Source: Acidobacteriota bacterium (GTDB taxonomy: Bacteria > Acidobacteriota > Terriglobia > Bryobacterales > Bryobacteraceae). Taken from it: a stretch of 64,000 nucleotides of DNA. Numbering within the stretch: the first letter of the stretch is position 1; every line of letters begins with the position of its first letter. This document shows positions 44,634 to 52,253 of this stretch, one piece after another. The notes below the pieces were generated by a model. That model was not told the origin of the DNA. It was given only the letters and a program-made list of their open reading frames with translations, and made no database searches. The DNA lies in the NCBI GenBank assembly GCA_025353165.1, contig JANXRE010000141.1:25545-89544 (forward strand). Direction: 5' to 3'. A program made the position numbers and the translations under genes.

Positions 44634-45256
44634 AGCTCCGGAACGTACATATCTTTTAGTGTCTATGACTTCCAGCGATTTAGACCACCTTCCGGAGTCC
44701 AAATGGAGTCCAAATCCCAAACTCTCTCCTACCATATTGGACTCCGGAACCATGGCAGCGTAACTCCTCTCGCTACAGTAAGATGCCACGATGCCATGGT
44801 TGCCATGGTCTTTCGCCCGTGCTTCGTGCTACGAAGAAATCCCAACACCTATACATAAAGGGTTCTTGGATTGTGGCATGCTGGCGCGCGCACTGCTGGC
44901 GGGCACGGTGGGCGCACAATATGCGCGGCTGTGCGATGGCATCGCGATTCAAGAGCACGGTGATGAGCATTCTGCGTATAATAGGCCAGCAACCTGAAAA
45001 GCACACCCGCTCTCGAACGCTTGCGCCGGAATTTTCGGCGCGCTCACCGGGAGTGATAGTCAGCGATACATCTTGCGAAAAAATTACTCAGATGATCGTT
45101 CCGCTCAGTCCTCGGACGCCTTGATTCAGCTTCGTGCGCCGGTTATGCGGAACACCCCGCTTTCCGGACAAAGACGGCGAACCTTCCTCAGCCGTAGGCA
45201 TTTTCCGGTCCGCAATTGGGGACCTCTTACACCCGCCACCTCGGAGTTTGCGCACC
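44634..45256. other. 623-bp gene-free region inside the left island end
   Basis: No reading frame here looks like a protein. It contains three copies of GGAGTCCAA at 44694, 44705 and inverted at 44739 (the outer pair extends to perfect 11-base inverted arms, 44692-44702 and 44737-44747). It also contains a GCGCCG/CGGCGC hairpin (45023-45041) ahead of the phytochrome gene. The repeats just inside the junction resemble integrase arm-binding sites. The remainder shows nothing I can name. Confidence 0.5.
44692..44747. repeat. GGAGTCCAA repeat cluster near island junction
   Basis: CCGGAGTCCAA (44692-44702), GGAGTCCAAAT (44705-44715) and the inverted TTGGACTCCGG (44737-44747) lie within 56 bases, 59 bases inside the left repeat. 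Clusters of short direct and inverted repeats at this distance from an att core are usual for integrase arm sites. Confidence 0.45.
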
Positions 45257-47521
45257 ATGAATCCTTTCTTACAGACAAAACTATCGTCGGAAATTCTGGA
45301 TCTGACCGACTGCGAACAAGAGCCTATTCATACACCTGGCGCAATCGAACCGAACGGGGCGATGCTCGTTCTTGGCCAAGATACCCTGACGGTCCTCCAG
45401 GTAAGCTCAAATATCCTGCTGTTCTTAAACATGACGCCCGAAGCCTTACTTGGTATGCGCTTAACCGACCTGTTTCCGCCGGAAGTCGTCAACCAATTTG
45501 TCTCCGGTAGCAAAAGTGTCGGCGAGCGGCATTACGTGGTTGGAATTGCGAAGGGTGGAGTTTTCCTCGACGCGCTGGTGCACCGGTATAAAGGGCTACT
45601 GATCATCGAATTCGAGCCAGCATTCTCACCCGTTGTTCCCGGGCCGGACATTTTTGCGTCACTTACGACGGCAATGGCCGAACTGGGAGCTGGCCTTCCC
45701 TTGACGGACCTCTGCGAGCGTGTCGCAGTCCGCATCCGGAGTATCACCGGTTTCGACCGGGTGATGGTCTATCGATTTTCGGAAGACGGAACCGGTTCCG
45801 TAATCGGCGAAGACAAGCGGCAGGACACCATCGCTTATCTCGGCCTGCGTTACCCCGCCTCGGACATACCGGCTCAAGCCCGCCGCCTCTACGTTCTGAA
45901 CACGCTCCGGCTTAAAGCGGATGTGAATGCTGCGGTTGCGACGCTCGTGCCGTCGGTTAACCGGTTTACCGGCACAGCCTTGGATATGACTTATTGCGTC
46001 CTTCGCGCGATGTCTCCAGTGCATGTTGCGTATCTCCGCAATATGGGCGTAGCCGCATCAATGTCCATATCCATTGTGAAGGATGGAAAACTGTGGGGTC
46101 TGATTGCGTGTCACCACGACGAGGCCAAAATTGTACCCCAACCGGTGCGTATTATCTGCGAGGTGCTGGCGCGTGTTTTCTCGTCTCACATCGCGACGGC
46201 CGAGGAGGAAGGCACTCGCGCACGCGTTATGACTCTATTGGCGGTAACTGCTCGTATCGAGGAAAGAATGCGCAGGGACCGCGACGTCATTGCGGCTCTT
46301 TCCTTAGCAGGCGACGACGTCGCGACGGTGATCGGCGCGCATGGCTGTGCCTTCATGATCCGGGGAGAGATTGTCTTACTTGGGACTACGCCCACCCGTC
46401 TTCAAGTCGAAGGCTTGTCAACGTGGCTCATATTCAATCAACGTGAGCACCTGTTTTCGACAGAGCGATTGTCAGCAGTCTATGAAAAGGCGAACGAATT
46501 CGATACCGTGGCCAGCGGTCTGTTGTCGATCCGCATTGCCTTGGGGAGTCCCGATTTCGTTCTGTGGTTTCGACCATCTGTTACCCGTGTGATTACGTGG
46601 GCTGGAGATCCAGACAAGCCGCTGGAAAAGGCGGAGGCGGGCAAGCCCATTAGCCCGCGCCGTTCGTTCGCGAAATGGCAACAGACGTTCCACGACAGCT
46701 CCGAACAGTGGACGGCTGTCGAGCGCACGTTTGCATCGTCGCTGAGGCCTGTGATTGCAGAATCGTTATTTCTGCGCATGAACGAGGATGTCCTTCGCTT
46801 GAATCTTGAACTTGCCCGAAGTAATGCCGAGCTATCCTCGTTTGCTTATATTGCAAGTCACGATCTGCAGGAACCGGTCCGGACGATCCGGGTCTACACG
46901 CAATTAGTATCCCAGCGCGCAGGACCGGACATGGGACCAGAGGCCAGAAGCTTACTTGTAACCATTGAGAGCGCCGCTGCCCGTATGGCAACACTCATTA
47001 CCGCGCTGCTTACTTACTCACACGTGGGTGGAGTTGAAAGGCGCAGCAACAAGTTGGTCAATCTGAAACATGTATTGGACCGGGTACTAGTCAATTTGGA
47101 TGCTCAGGTCCGACAGGCCGGTGCGATCGTCACTTACGATCCGCTCCCTGTGGTTTTTAACGATGAGGATAATATGGTGCAGGTTCTCCAGAACTTGATA
47201 GGCAATTCCATCAAATACCGCGGTGAACACGCGCCGAGGATTCACCTTAGCGCTTCATCCGAGAATGCTGAGTGGCTGTTCTGTGTCAGTGACAACGGCC
47301 AGGGCTTCGACTCCACGAAATCGGACTACATCTTTGAACCCTTCAAACGTTTACATGGGCGTGAAGTGCCAGGCCATGGAATAGGTCTGGCAACCTGCAA
47401 AAGGATTATGGAAATTAGCGGAGGACGAATTTGGGCCGAAAGTGACGGGACCGGCAAAGGCGCGAAATTCTGGTTTACCCTTCCCAGCGCAAACGATCAA
47501 TACAAATCGGCGGCGCTGTGA
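45257..47521 (+). CDS. bphP: Bacteriophytochrome histidine kinase
   Basis: A 754-residue red/far-red photoreceptor kinase with PAS, GAF, PHY, HisKA and HATPase modules in order. ATG 45257 puts the biliverdin-binding cysteine at Cys19 (DLTDCEQEPIHTPGAI). The GAF domain has PASDIPAQARRLY (Asp203), SPVHVAYLRNMGVAASMS (His256) and LWGLIACHH (His286). The PHY tongue motif is SPRRSF (466-471). The kinase H-box is IASHDLQEPVR (His535), with NLIGNSIKYR and GHGIGLATCKRIME as N and G2 boxes. The next gene, overlapping by four bases, makes the chromophore. No response regulator is encoded beside it. All key residues are present, so it should be functional. Confidence 0.95.
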   Translation: MNPFLQTKLSSEILDLTDCEQEPIHTPGAIEPNGAMLVLGQDTLTVLQVSSNILLFLNMTPEALLGMRLTDLFPPEVVNQFVSGSKSVGERHYVVGIAKGGVFLDALVHRYKGLLIIEFEPAFSPVVPGPDIFASLTTAMAELGAGLPLTDLCERVAVRIRSITGFDRVMVYRFSEDGTGSVIGEDKRQDTIAYLGLRYPASDIPAQARRLYVLNTLRLKADVNAAVATLVPSVNRFTGTALDMTYCVLRAMSPVHVAYLRNMGVAASMSISIVKDGKLWGLIACHHDEAKIVPQPVRIICEVLARVFSSHIATAEEEGTRARVMTLLAVTARIEERMRRDRDVIAALSLAGDDVATVIGAHGCAFMIRGEIVLLGTTPTRLQVEGLSTWLIFNQREHLFSTERLSAVYEKANEFDTVASGLLSIRIALGSPDFVLWFRPSVTRVITWAGDPDKPLEKAEAGKPISPRRSFAKWQQTFHDSSEQWTAVERTFASSLRPVIAESLFLRMNEDVLRLNLELARSNAELSSFAYIASHDLQEPVRTIRVYTQLVSQRAGPDMGPEARSLLVTIESAAARMATLITALLTYSHVGGVERRSNKLVNLKHVLDRVLVNLDAQVRQAGAIVTYDPLPVVFNDEDNMVQVLQNLIGNSIKYRGEHAPRIHLSASSENAEWLFCVSDNGQGFDSTKSDYIFEPFKRLHGREVPGHGIGLATCKRIMEISGGRIWAESDGTGKGAKFWFTLPSANDQYKSAAL

Positions 47522-48153
47522 ATAATCCACCGATTGACTCGGCGTTTGTCACAACCGCCGACGTGCAACTCAACCTCTTTGACCTTCTGAGAAAAGGTAC
47601 CGCAGAACTTCATGAGCTGGTTGAGCGACGAGTGCCCGTGCTTCGCGAAGGATTTAACCTGGAAGATTATATCCAACTTGTCGAATCTTTTCTTGGCTTT
47701 TGGGCACCTGTCGAGGAAAGACTTTCCAGGTTGGACACGTTGCGATCTCCACATCTAGCTCTACAAAGCCGGTTGAAATGTTCCCTACTCAGGGAAGACC
47801 TCCTGATCCTTGGCCGAGATCCAGACACTGCGCGGAAGTGCGAAAGACTTCCTCGGCTCGATACTTTTTTGCAGGGCCTGGGTTGTCTATATGTGATCGA
47901 AGGGTCTACGCTCGGATCGCAAATCATCGCGCGGCGTTTGAACGAAAAACTGCAGTTAAGCGAAGCATCGGGAGCATCTTTTTTCAACGCCTATGGCAAG
48001 TCAGTCGGCGCGCGGTGGATGGAATTTAAGCATTTCGTCTCTGCGTCAGTAAAGCCCGAGGATGCCGACGAAATGATAGAAGCGGCGCGGCAGACTTTCC
48101 TATGTTTTTACGAATGGCTCGGAACTACTTCGGCGATCGTCAGACGGCTTTGA
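47518..48153 (+). CDS. bphO: Bacteriophytochrome-associated heme oxygenase
   Basis: A 211-residue heme oxygenase that opens heme to biliverdin IX-alpha, the chromophore of the upstream phytochrome. GTG 47518 overlaps the bphP stop (GTGA). The proximal heme ligand is His32 in TAELHELVERRVPV, and the distal helix has the glycine-rich GCLYVIEGSTLGSQIIARRL. Length and motifs match BphO rather than HmuO-type enzymes of iron acquisition. It needs an external reductant. The pair is a minimal self-sufficient photosensor unit on the island. Confidence 0.92.
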   Translation: MNNPPIDSAFVTTADVQLNLFDLLRKGTAELHELVERRVPVLREGFNLEDYIQLVESFLGFWAPVEERLSRLDTLRSPHLALQSRLKCSLLREDLLILGRDPDTARKCERLPRLDTFLQGLGCLYVIEGSTLGSQIIARRLNEKLQLSEASGASFFNAYGKSVGARWMEFKHFVSASVKPEDADEMIEAARQTFLCFYEWLGTTSAIVRRL

Positions 48154-48667
48154 AAACGTAGCCTATCAAGGGCAAGATCCGAACGCGGCTACGGCTTGGT
48201 CGGACTCCCACCCCATGGAACCAGCTTAGTCAGATGGCGTTTGTCTTCCCAAATGGGCAGGACTGCAAGGCACTACTCGGATAGATCTCCCTTCGCGGCG
48301 TACCCTTTGCGTACTGCGTACTGCGCTCTGTCCAAACTCGCCAGTCCGGTAGAATTGATCAGATCCGCCCGAAACGTCTACTCGGAAATGTGCGTCCCCG
48401 GCTTCTTTGGGAAACGACAGAAATGTAAATCAGTGGCGGCCTTTCTCGTTGATTCCAATCGAAATAAAAGCTTTGACTAGCGCGATGCCGTTTTGCCATA
48501 CTCAGGCCACAACAGAATAGCGTGGTGCCGGGACACCACGATTTAAAAACTACCCTCGCATCATGTTCGGCTACGCATGCCCGAGCGGGTGCGAAAGAGC
48601 CGAGAGCACCAGTCAACTCCAGAGCGCACCAGTATCGGAGTCGCACACCACCACAAAGGCGATTTCG
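48154..48667. other. Gene-free stretch after bphO
   Basis: 514 bases without a convincing gene. Short frames here have no recognisable motif and poor codon use. The only clear structure is the hairpin at 48521-48540. The region probably holds the end of the bphPO transcript and the start of the phage-like module. Confidence 0.5.
48521..48540 (+). terminator. Possible terminator hairpin
   Basis: CGTGGTG (48521-48527) and CACCACG (48534-48540) form a perfect 7-bp stem with a six-base loop, followed by ATTTAAAA. It lacks a true U-run on the plus strand, so factor-independent termination is uncertain. It lies about 370 bases after bphO. Confidence 0.3.
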
Positions 48668-49030
48668 ATGGAACGCAACATTGCCGTCTACTCATCAGGC
48701 GGCTCACTACTTCAGTGGATCGATCAGAAACGTTGCCAGCGTCTGGTTGACTGCGGGCGCGTAGCGCGCGTGGTCAAGACTCGCCTCGGCAGTGTCCGGC
48801 GCTTGACTCTCCACCGTATGGCCGGAGAGTGGCCGCCTTCGTTCCTCTCCGACTACAACGGAACTCAATACTCCTTCCGGCAACATCTCGCTGATGGCCG
48901 CCGGTGTCACCGCCTCGCCGCGCTTGGCGACAACCGGAATGACGAGGAGTATTACCTCGCACCCGACGAAGTTCGCCCGGTGTTCCTGGCTGTCCTGCTC
49001 GATTGCCTGGTGCCTGCGGCGGTGGCGTGA
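48668..49030 (+). CDS. Hypothetical prophage-like protein (120 residues)
   Basis: A 120-residue protein starting at ATG 48668. It is basic in its first half (SSGGSLLQWIDQKRCQRLVD, then VARVVKTRLGSVRRLTLHRM) and acidic toward the end (RNDEEYYLAPDEVRPVFLAV). No family is recognised. It ends one base into the start of the next small gene, and such tightly packed short genes are typical of prophages. Its place on the island supports that reading. Confidence 0.5.
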   Translation: MERNIAVYSSGGSLLQWIDQKRCQRLVDCGRVARVVKTRLGSVRRLTLHRMAGEWPPSFLSDYNGTQYSFRQHLADGRRCHRLAALGDNRNDEEYYLAPDEVRPVFLAVLLDCLVPAAVA

Positions 49031-49260
49031 TGTGCCCGCAATGCGGCGGCGACAACGTGCGGATCGCGCCGTACGACTTCGGCCGGTGTTCGGAAACGGG
49101 TTACCACGATGCCGGGGAACGGTTTCATTGCCACGATTGCGGCGCGGAAGGCGACGTGGATGAGATCGAGCGAGCCACAACTCAGGGAGAGCGCCATGAT
49201 GTGCGAGCGAGCCATGCAACAGGAGAGAACCACGCACTGGGAGCGAGCCATCCTTCGTGA
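49030..49260 (+). CDS. Small zinc-ribbon protein, phage-like
   Basis: A 76-residue protein starting at ATG 49030, overlapping the previous stop by one base. The N-terminus MCPQCGGDNVRIAPYDFGRC and then HCHDCGAEGDVDEIE has two CxxC knuckles of a zinc ribbon. The last third, encoded by degenerate GAGCGAGCCA-like DNA repeats (ATTQGERHDVRASHATGENH), has no recognisable fold. Short zinc ribbons of this type are common in phage genomes. Confidence 0.55.
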   Translation: MCPQCGGDNVRIAPYDFGRCSETGYHDAGERFHCHDCGAEGDVDEIERATTQGERHDVRASHATGENHALGASHPS

Positions 49261-49502
49261 GAGCACCAGAGATAGCAGAGCGCATAGCACGTTTAGATCC
49301 ATAGGTACTACCGGGCCAAAAACTCCGGCGCGTTTAAGGATGGCCAAATCTCGCTAGCGTCAGGCGAAAAAATCGTCGGTCACCGGTCGGCCACTGACGC
49401 GCCCCGTTCGCGTCGCTTGGGTGGCTGGCACCACTGGGCCAACCTGCCGCCACGGACGCAACACGGGCCACGGGTCGCGGATCAGGGCGTGAAGGGGTCG
49501 AA

Positions 49503-49724
49503 ATGGCGGGCGTGGTGAATCGAACAGCGGCGCAGGACTACGCGACCCAGGAGTACAACCTCCTGGTGGCCGACATGTTCGACGAACTCACGGAGGAGTT
49601 AGCGGCATCGGAGGCTGGGCAGGCGGTGATCCGGTATTTCTTGACGCGCATCAAGCGGCACTTCGAAGACGACTTCTGTAAAGCGCACCAGCAAAGCCAG
49701 CAGATCAATAGCAGCGAGCCATGA
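49503..49724 (+). CDS. Hypothetical protein (73 residues), first of three overlapping phage-like genes
   Basis: A 73-residue acidic helical protein (YNLLVADMFDELTEELAASE) with no known family. It is preceded by 240 bases without a gene, in which I see nothing. Its stop overlaps the next start by four bases. The order of two short genes followed by a ParB-methyltransferase is reminiscent of prophage early or packaging regions. Confidence 0.5.
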   Translation: MAGVVNRTAAQDYATQEYNLLVADMFDELTEELAASEAGQAVIRYFLTRIKRHFEDDFCKAHQQSQQINSSEP

Positions 49725-49906
49725 AAAGCAAAGCGCAGATCGCTTATGAAGCTTATTACGATTGCGCCGGCGGAAAATCGCTTGCCACCGGGCAGCAGTT
49801 GCCGCCGTGGGATCGTTTGACGCCGGGTATTCAGGCGGCGTGGTTCGCCGCGGCTGCGGCAGTCGTGCAAGCGATTGTGGACGATTCATCGAAGTACGCC
49901 GAATGA
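49721..49906 (+). CDS. Hypothetical phage-like protein (61 residues)
   Basis: A 61-residue protein (AQIAYEAYYDCAGGKSLATG, then PPWDRLTPGIQAAWFAAAAA). The IAYEAY...G.PLPPWD..P..I..AW pattern is familiar from small proteins of uncharacterised function in tailed phages. It overlaps its neighbours by four bases on each side, so it is expressed with the methyltransferase. Confidence 0.55.
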   Translation: MKSKAQIAYEAYYDCAGGKSLATGQQLPPWDRLTPGIQAAWFAAAAAVVQAIVDDSSKYAE

Positions 49907-51465
49907 CCACAACGTCCTTCGCCCCGCAGATGGCGCGGCGCATCGAAATCTGGCCGATCGACAGGTTGATTCCCTACGTTCGCAACGCGCGGACCCACTC
50001 AGCGGAACAAGTGGCGCAGATCGCCGCCTCGATTGTCGAGTTCGGCTTCAATGCTCCGATCCTGGTGGCCTCCGACGCCGGGATCGTGGCCGGCCACGGT
50101 CGTCTCCTGGCGGCGCGAAAGTTGGGTCTCGCGGAGGTGCCGGTGGTGGTGCTGGATCGCCTCAGCGAGACTCAACGGCGGGCTTACATCATCGCGGACA
50201 ACAAGCTCGCGCTGAACGCCGGGTGGGACGAGAAGGTGCTGGCCGCGGAGTTGCGCGAGTTGGAAGGCGAGGGATTGGACCTCGCGGTCGTTGGCTTCTC
50301 CGACGACGAGTTGAAGGATCTGCTACTGGAAGAACCGGAAGCGCGGGACTTCGATAAGGAGATCCCCGAGGAGCCCGCGACACCGGTTACTCGCGCCGGT
50401 GACGTGTGGTTGATCGGGAAGCATCGTCTGGCGTGCGGCGATTGTCGCGACCGGAATATTCTCAGCGTATTATTCGGGGTCCATGCGCGCGCCGACATCT
50501 GCATCACGTCGCCGCCTTACGCGACGCAGCGCGAATACGATTCCTCGAGCGGGTTCAAGCCAGTGCCGCCGGAGGGGTACGTGGGCTGGTTCGCCGCCGT
50601 CGCGGCCGGAATCCAGTCGGTGCTGGCGCCGGATGGCTCATACTTCCTGAACATCAAGGAGCACGCCGACGAAGGCGAGCGGAACCTGTACGTGAAGGAC
50701 CTCGTGATCGCGCACCGGCGGCAGTGGGGCTGGCGATTTGTTGACGAATTCTGCTGGCGCAAGACCGACAACGGTGTGCCTGGCGGCTGGGGAAATCGGT
50801 TCAAGAATGCGTGGGAGCCGGTGTTCCACTTCGCACGGCAACAGCAGATCAAGTTCAGGCCGGAAGCGGTCGGTCACGAGTCGGAGGACTGCTTCGATTA
50901 TTCGCCCAACAATCCGAAATCGAGGTCCGGAAGCGGTCTCCTGGGAACCGGAGTGCGCGGCGCCGCAGCCGATGGCGGCAAGAACCATGGCGCGTGGGGA
51001 AGGACGCGGTCGAGTCTGCAGTCCGATTCGGAAGGCAGGCATACCGGCCTGGCGCGTCCGTCCAACGTGATCGAGGTGAAGTCGGAGTCCTCGCAGGGAT
51101 CGCATTCCGCTCCGTCCCCGCGCGCGCTGGTCGAGTTCTTCGTGCTGGCGTTCTCGGACCAGGGCGACGTCATCTTCGATCCGTTCATGGGCAGCGGAAC
51201 GACGATGGCAGCCGCGGATTTCTTGGGGCGCGCAGGGTGTGGGACTGAAATCTCCCCGGGATACTGCGACGTCATCGTTCATCGCATCAGGAACCTCACC
51301 GGGGGCGATGCGGTCCTCGAATCGACCGGCGAGGCGTTCGCTGCCGTCGCGGAGTCGCGCGGCGTGCCGGCCGATCAGATCTTAAATCCAAAAGCCCAGG
51401 ACTCGCGGGCCATCAAACACAACGGCCCGAACCCGCACTACGGGTCCAAGCGCAAAGCTTCGTGA
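49903..51465 (+). CDS. ParB-like nuclease domain fused to DNA (adenine/cytosine-N4) methyltransferase
   Basis: A 520-residue protein starting at ATG 49903. Residues 10-150 are a ParB/Srx-type domain (HSAEQVAQIAASIVEFGFNA, then VAGHGRLLAARKLGLAEVP). The rest is a beta-class methyltransferase: catalytic motif IV TSPPY (202-206) comes first, and the S-adenosylmethionine motif FDPFMGSGTTMAAADFLGRA follows near residue 425. This fusion is common in phages and prophages and usually has no restriction partner, as here. It probably protects or marks phage DNA. It is the most phage-typical gene of the island. Confidence 0.88.
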   Translation: MTTTSFAPQMARRIEIWPIDRLIPYVRNARTHSAEQVAQIAASIVEFGFNAPILVASDAGIVAGHGRLLAARKLGLAEVPVVVLDRLSETQRRAYIIADNKLALNAGWDEKVLAAELRELEGEGLDLAVVGFSDDELKDLLLEEPEARDFDKEIPEEPATPVTRAGDVWLIGKHRLACGDCRDRNILSVLFGVHARADICITSPPYATQREYDSSSGFKPVPPEGYVGWFAAVAAGIQSVLAPDGSYFLNIKEHADEGERNLYVKDLVIAHRRQWGWRFVDEFCWRKTDNGVPGGWGNRFKNAWEPVFHFARQQQIKFRPEAVGHESEDCFDYSPNNPKSRSGSGLLGTGVRGAAADGGKNHGAWGRTRSSLQSDSEGRHTGLARPSNVIEVKSESSQGSHSAPSPRALVEFFVLAFSDQGDVIFDPFMGSGTTMAAADFLGRAGCGTEISPGYCDVIVHRIRNLTGGDAVLESTGEAFAAVAESRGVPADQILNPKAQDSRAIKHNGPNPHYGSKRKAS

Positions 51466-51524
51466 GCCATGCAACCGAGAGAGCCACACGGGGCCACAAC
51501 AGCGAGCAAAGGGAGGTGAATTTC

Positions 51525-51535
51525 AAGGAGGTGAT
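51525..51535 (+). promoter_or_regulatory. Near-perfect Shine-Dalgarno sequence
   Basis: AAGGAGGTGAT matches the 16S rRNA anti-Shine-Dalgarno over 11 bases and lies six bases before GTG 51542. A second GGGAGGTGA lies 14 bases further upstream. Such an extended site points to very high translation, as for phage structural genes. Confidence 0.6.
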
Positions 51536-51541
51536 ATTCCG

Positions 51542-51865
51542 GTGACTCTCAACGTAAGCGTGGATGTCCACGTTTATTGGCACGGTTCCCTGGTCGAGCA
51601 GCAAAAACTCGACCAAATTCTAGACGCAGTTAAAACTTTGATCGAACAGGAGAAAATCATCATGGCAGATTTGACGACTTTGACCGCTCAGGTCCAGCAG
51701 AACACCGACGTCGAGGCTTCGGCGATCGTGTTGCTCAACGGGCTTTCCGCACAGATTGCCTCAATTAAGAACGACCCGGTGGCGTTGCAGGCGCTCGCCG
51801 ACCAGTTGAAGACGAGCTCCGACAGCCTCGCCTCCGCAATCACCGCTAACACTCCGGCCGCCTAG
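51542..51865 (+). CDS. Phage-like coiled-coil protein with possible internal start
   Basis: A 107-residue protein from GTG 51542. The first 40 residues (MTLNVSVDVHVYWHGSLVEQ, then QKLDQILDAVKTLIEQEK) are amphipathic. The remainder (MADLTTLTAQVQQNTDVEAS, then AIVLLNGLSAQIASIKNDPV) is a heptad-rich helix seen in small phage-associated proteins that usually begin at MADL. An internal ATG at 51663 has AGGAG upstream, so a 67-residue product may also be made. Function unknown. Last complete gene of the island. Confidence 0.6.
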   Translation: MTLNVSVDVHVYWHGSLVEQQKLDQILDAVKTLIEQEKIIMADLTTLTAQVQQNTDVEASAIVLLNGLSAQIASIKNDPVALQALADQLKTSSDSLASAITANTPAA

Positions 51866-51886
51866 CTAAGCCGGGGAATAACCACA

Positions 51887-51985
51887 ATGGGAATCGCGCA
51901 GAACAAAGCCACGGATCGTGGCAACACCACGAATCCAGAGCGCGTTCTGCGCGACCTGGTGAACGAGTGGGCTACCTACGCATGA
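51887..51985 (+). pseudogene. Short gene cut by the right repeat boundary
   Basis: ATG 51887 opens 32 codons (MGIAQNKATDRGNTTNPERV, then LRDLVNEWATYA). The last nine come from the repeat beginning at 51958. The frame is therefore a chimera: the start of an island gene joined to the MNT remnant. It marks the recombination point at base resolution. Confidence 0.4.
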
Positions 51986-52167
51986 CGGCCATGGCGAAAG
52001 TAGCGGCCGAATTCGTTGGGGGTCCGGAGGTCGACTTTGCGGCCGCCGAAGATCGCGGACAGCTCACGCCCCATTTGACACGATGGCGCGATTCCCATGC
52101 GATGCAAAAGCGGAGAATGGTGGGCTCGAGATGACTCGAACATCCGACCTCTTCCGTGTCAAGGAAG
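51958..52167 (+). repeat. Right 210-bp direct repeat bounding the island
   Basis: The partner of 44424-44633: 210 aligned bases, no gaps, five mismatches. It holds the 3' part of the MNT gene (without its first half) and the 3' 50 bases of the intact tRNA-Val gene. Identity stops inside the tRNA, after the 5' strand of the anticodon stem. Confidence 0.85.
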
Positions 52168-52194
52168 CGCTCTAACCAACTGAGCTACGAGCCC
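52118..52194 (-). tRNA. tRNA-Val (anticodon GAC)
   Basis: A 77-base cloverleaf on the minus strand: acceptor GGGCTCG pairs with CGAGCCC, D-stem GCTC/GAGC, anticodon stem CTTCC/GGAAG with loop TTGACAC (anticodon GAC), T-arm GGATG-TTCGAGT-CATCT with one G-T pair, discriminator A and encoded CCA. It reads GUC codons. Its 3' 50 bases are duplicated at 44584-44633, so it served as the integration site of the island. Confidence 0.93.
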
Positions 52195-52253
52195 ACAAAA
52201 GGCGGATATTCTTGAGCTTATCACACCGCCTCCGAACCGCCGCCGTTTATGCC

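Larger units (their letters stand above)
44424..52167. mobile_element. Genomic island at tRNA-Val carrying phytochrome and phage-type genes
   Basis: A 7.7-kb segment delimited by 210-bp direct repeats that contain the 3' end of tRNA-Val(GAC). The intact tRNA is at the right boundary and a 50-base 3' fragment at the left, the usual result of site-specific integration into a tRNA gene. The cargo differs from the flanks: a bacteriophytochrome, a heme oxygenase, short prophage-like genes, a ParB-methyltransferase fusion, and long non-coding stretches with lower GC. No integrase, excisionase or replication gene is visible, so it seems to be non-autonomous or decayed. The repeat extends 160 bases beyond the tRNA, longer than a normal att core. 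Confidence 0.75.

Noticed and set aside
45023..45041. GCGCCG/CGGCGC hairpin as a bphP attenuator
   Set aside because: A 6-bp GC stem is expected by chance in this genome and lies over 200 bases from the start; no supporting signal.
48196..48480. A 94-residue protein after bphO
   Set aside because: Random-looking composition with no ribosome site, no motif and no coupling to neighbours.
51516..51545. Nine-codon leader peptide ending in the GTGA of the coiled-coil gene
   Set aside because: Its GTG start would overlap its own ribosome site; the stretch is better explained as an extended Shine-Dalgarno region.
44634..52117. An integrase gene for the island
   Set aside because: I looked for tyrosine-recombinase motifs (the R..H..R box and catalytic Tyr) in all frames between the repeats and saw none.
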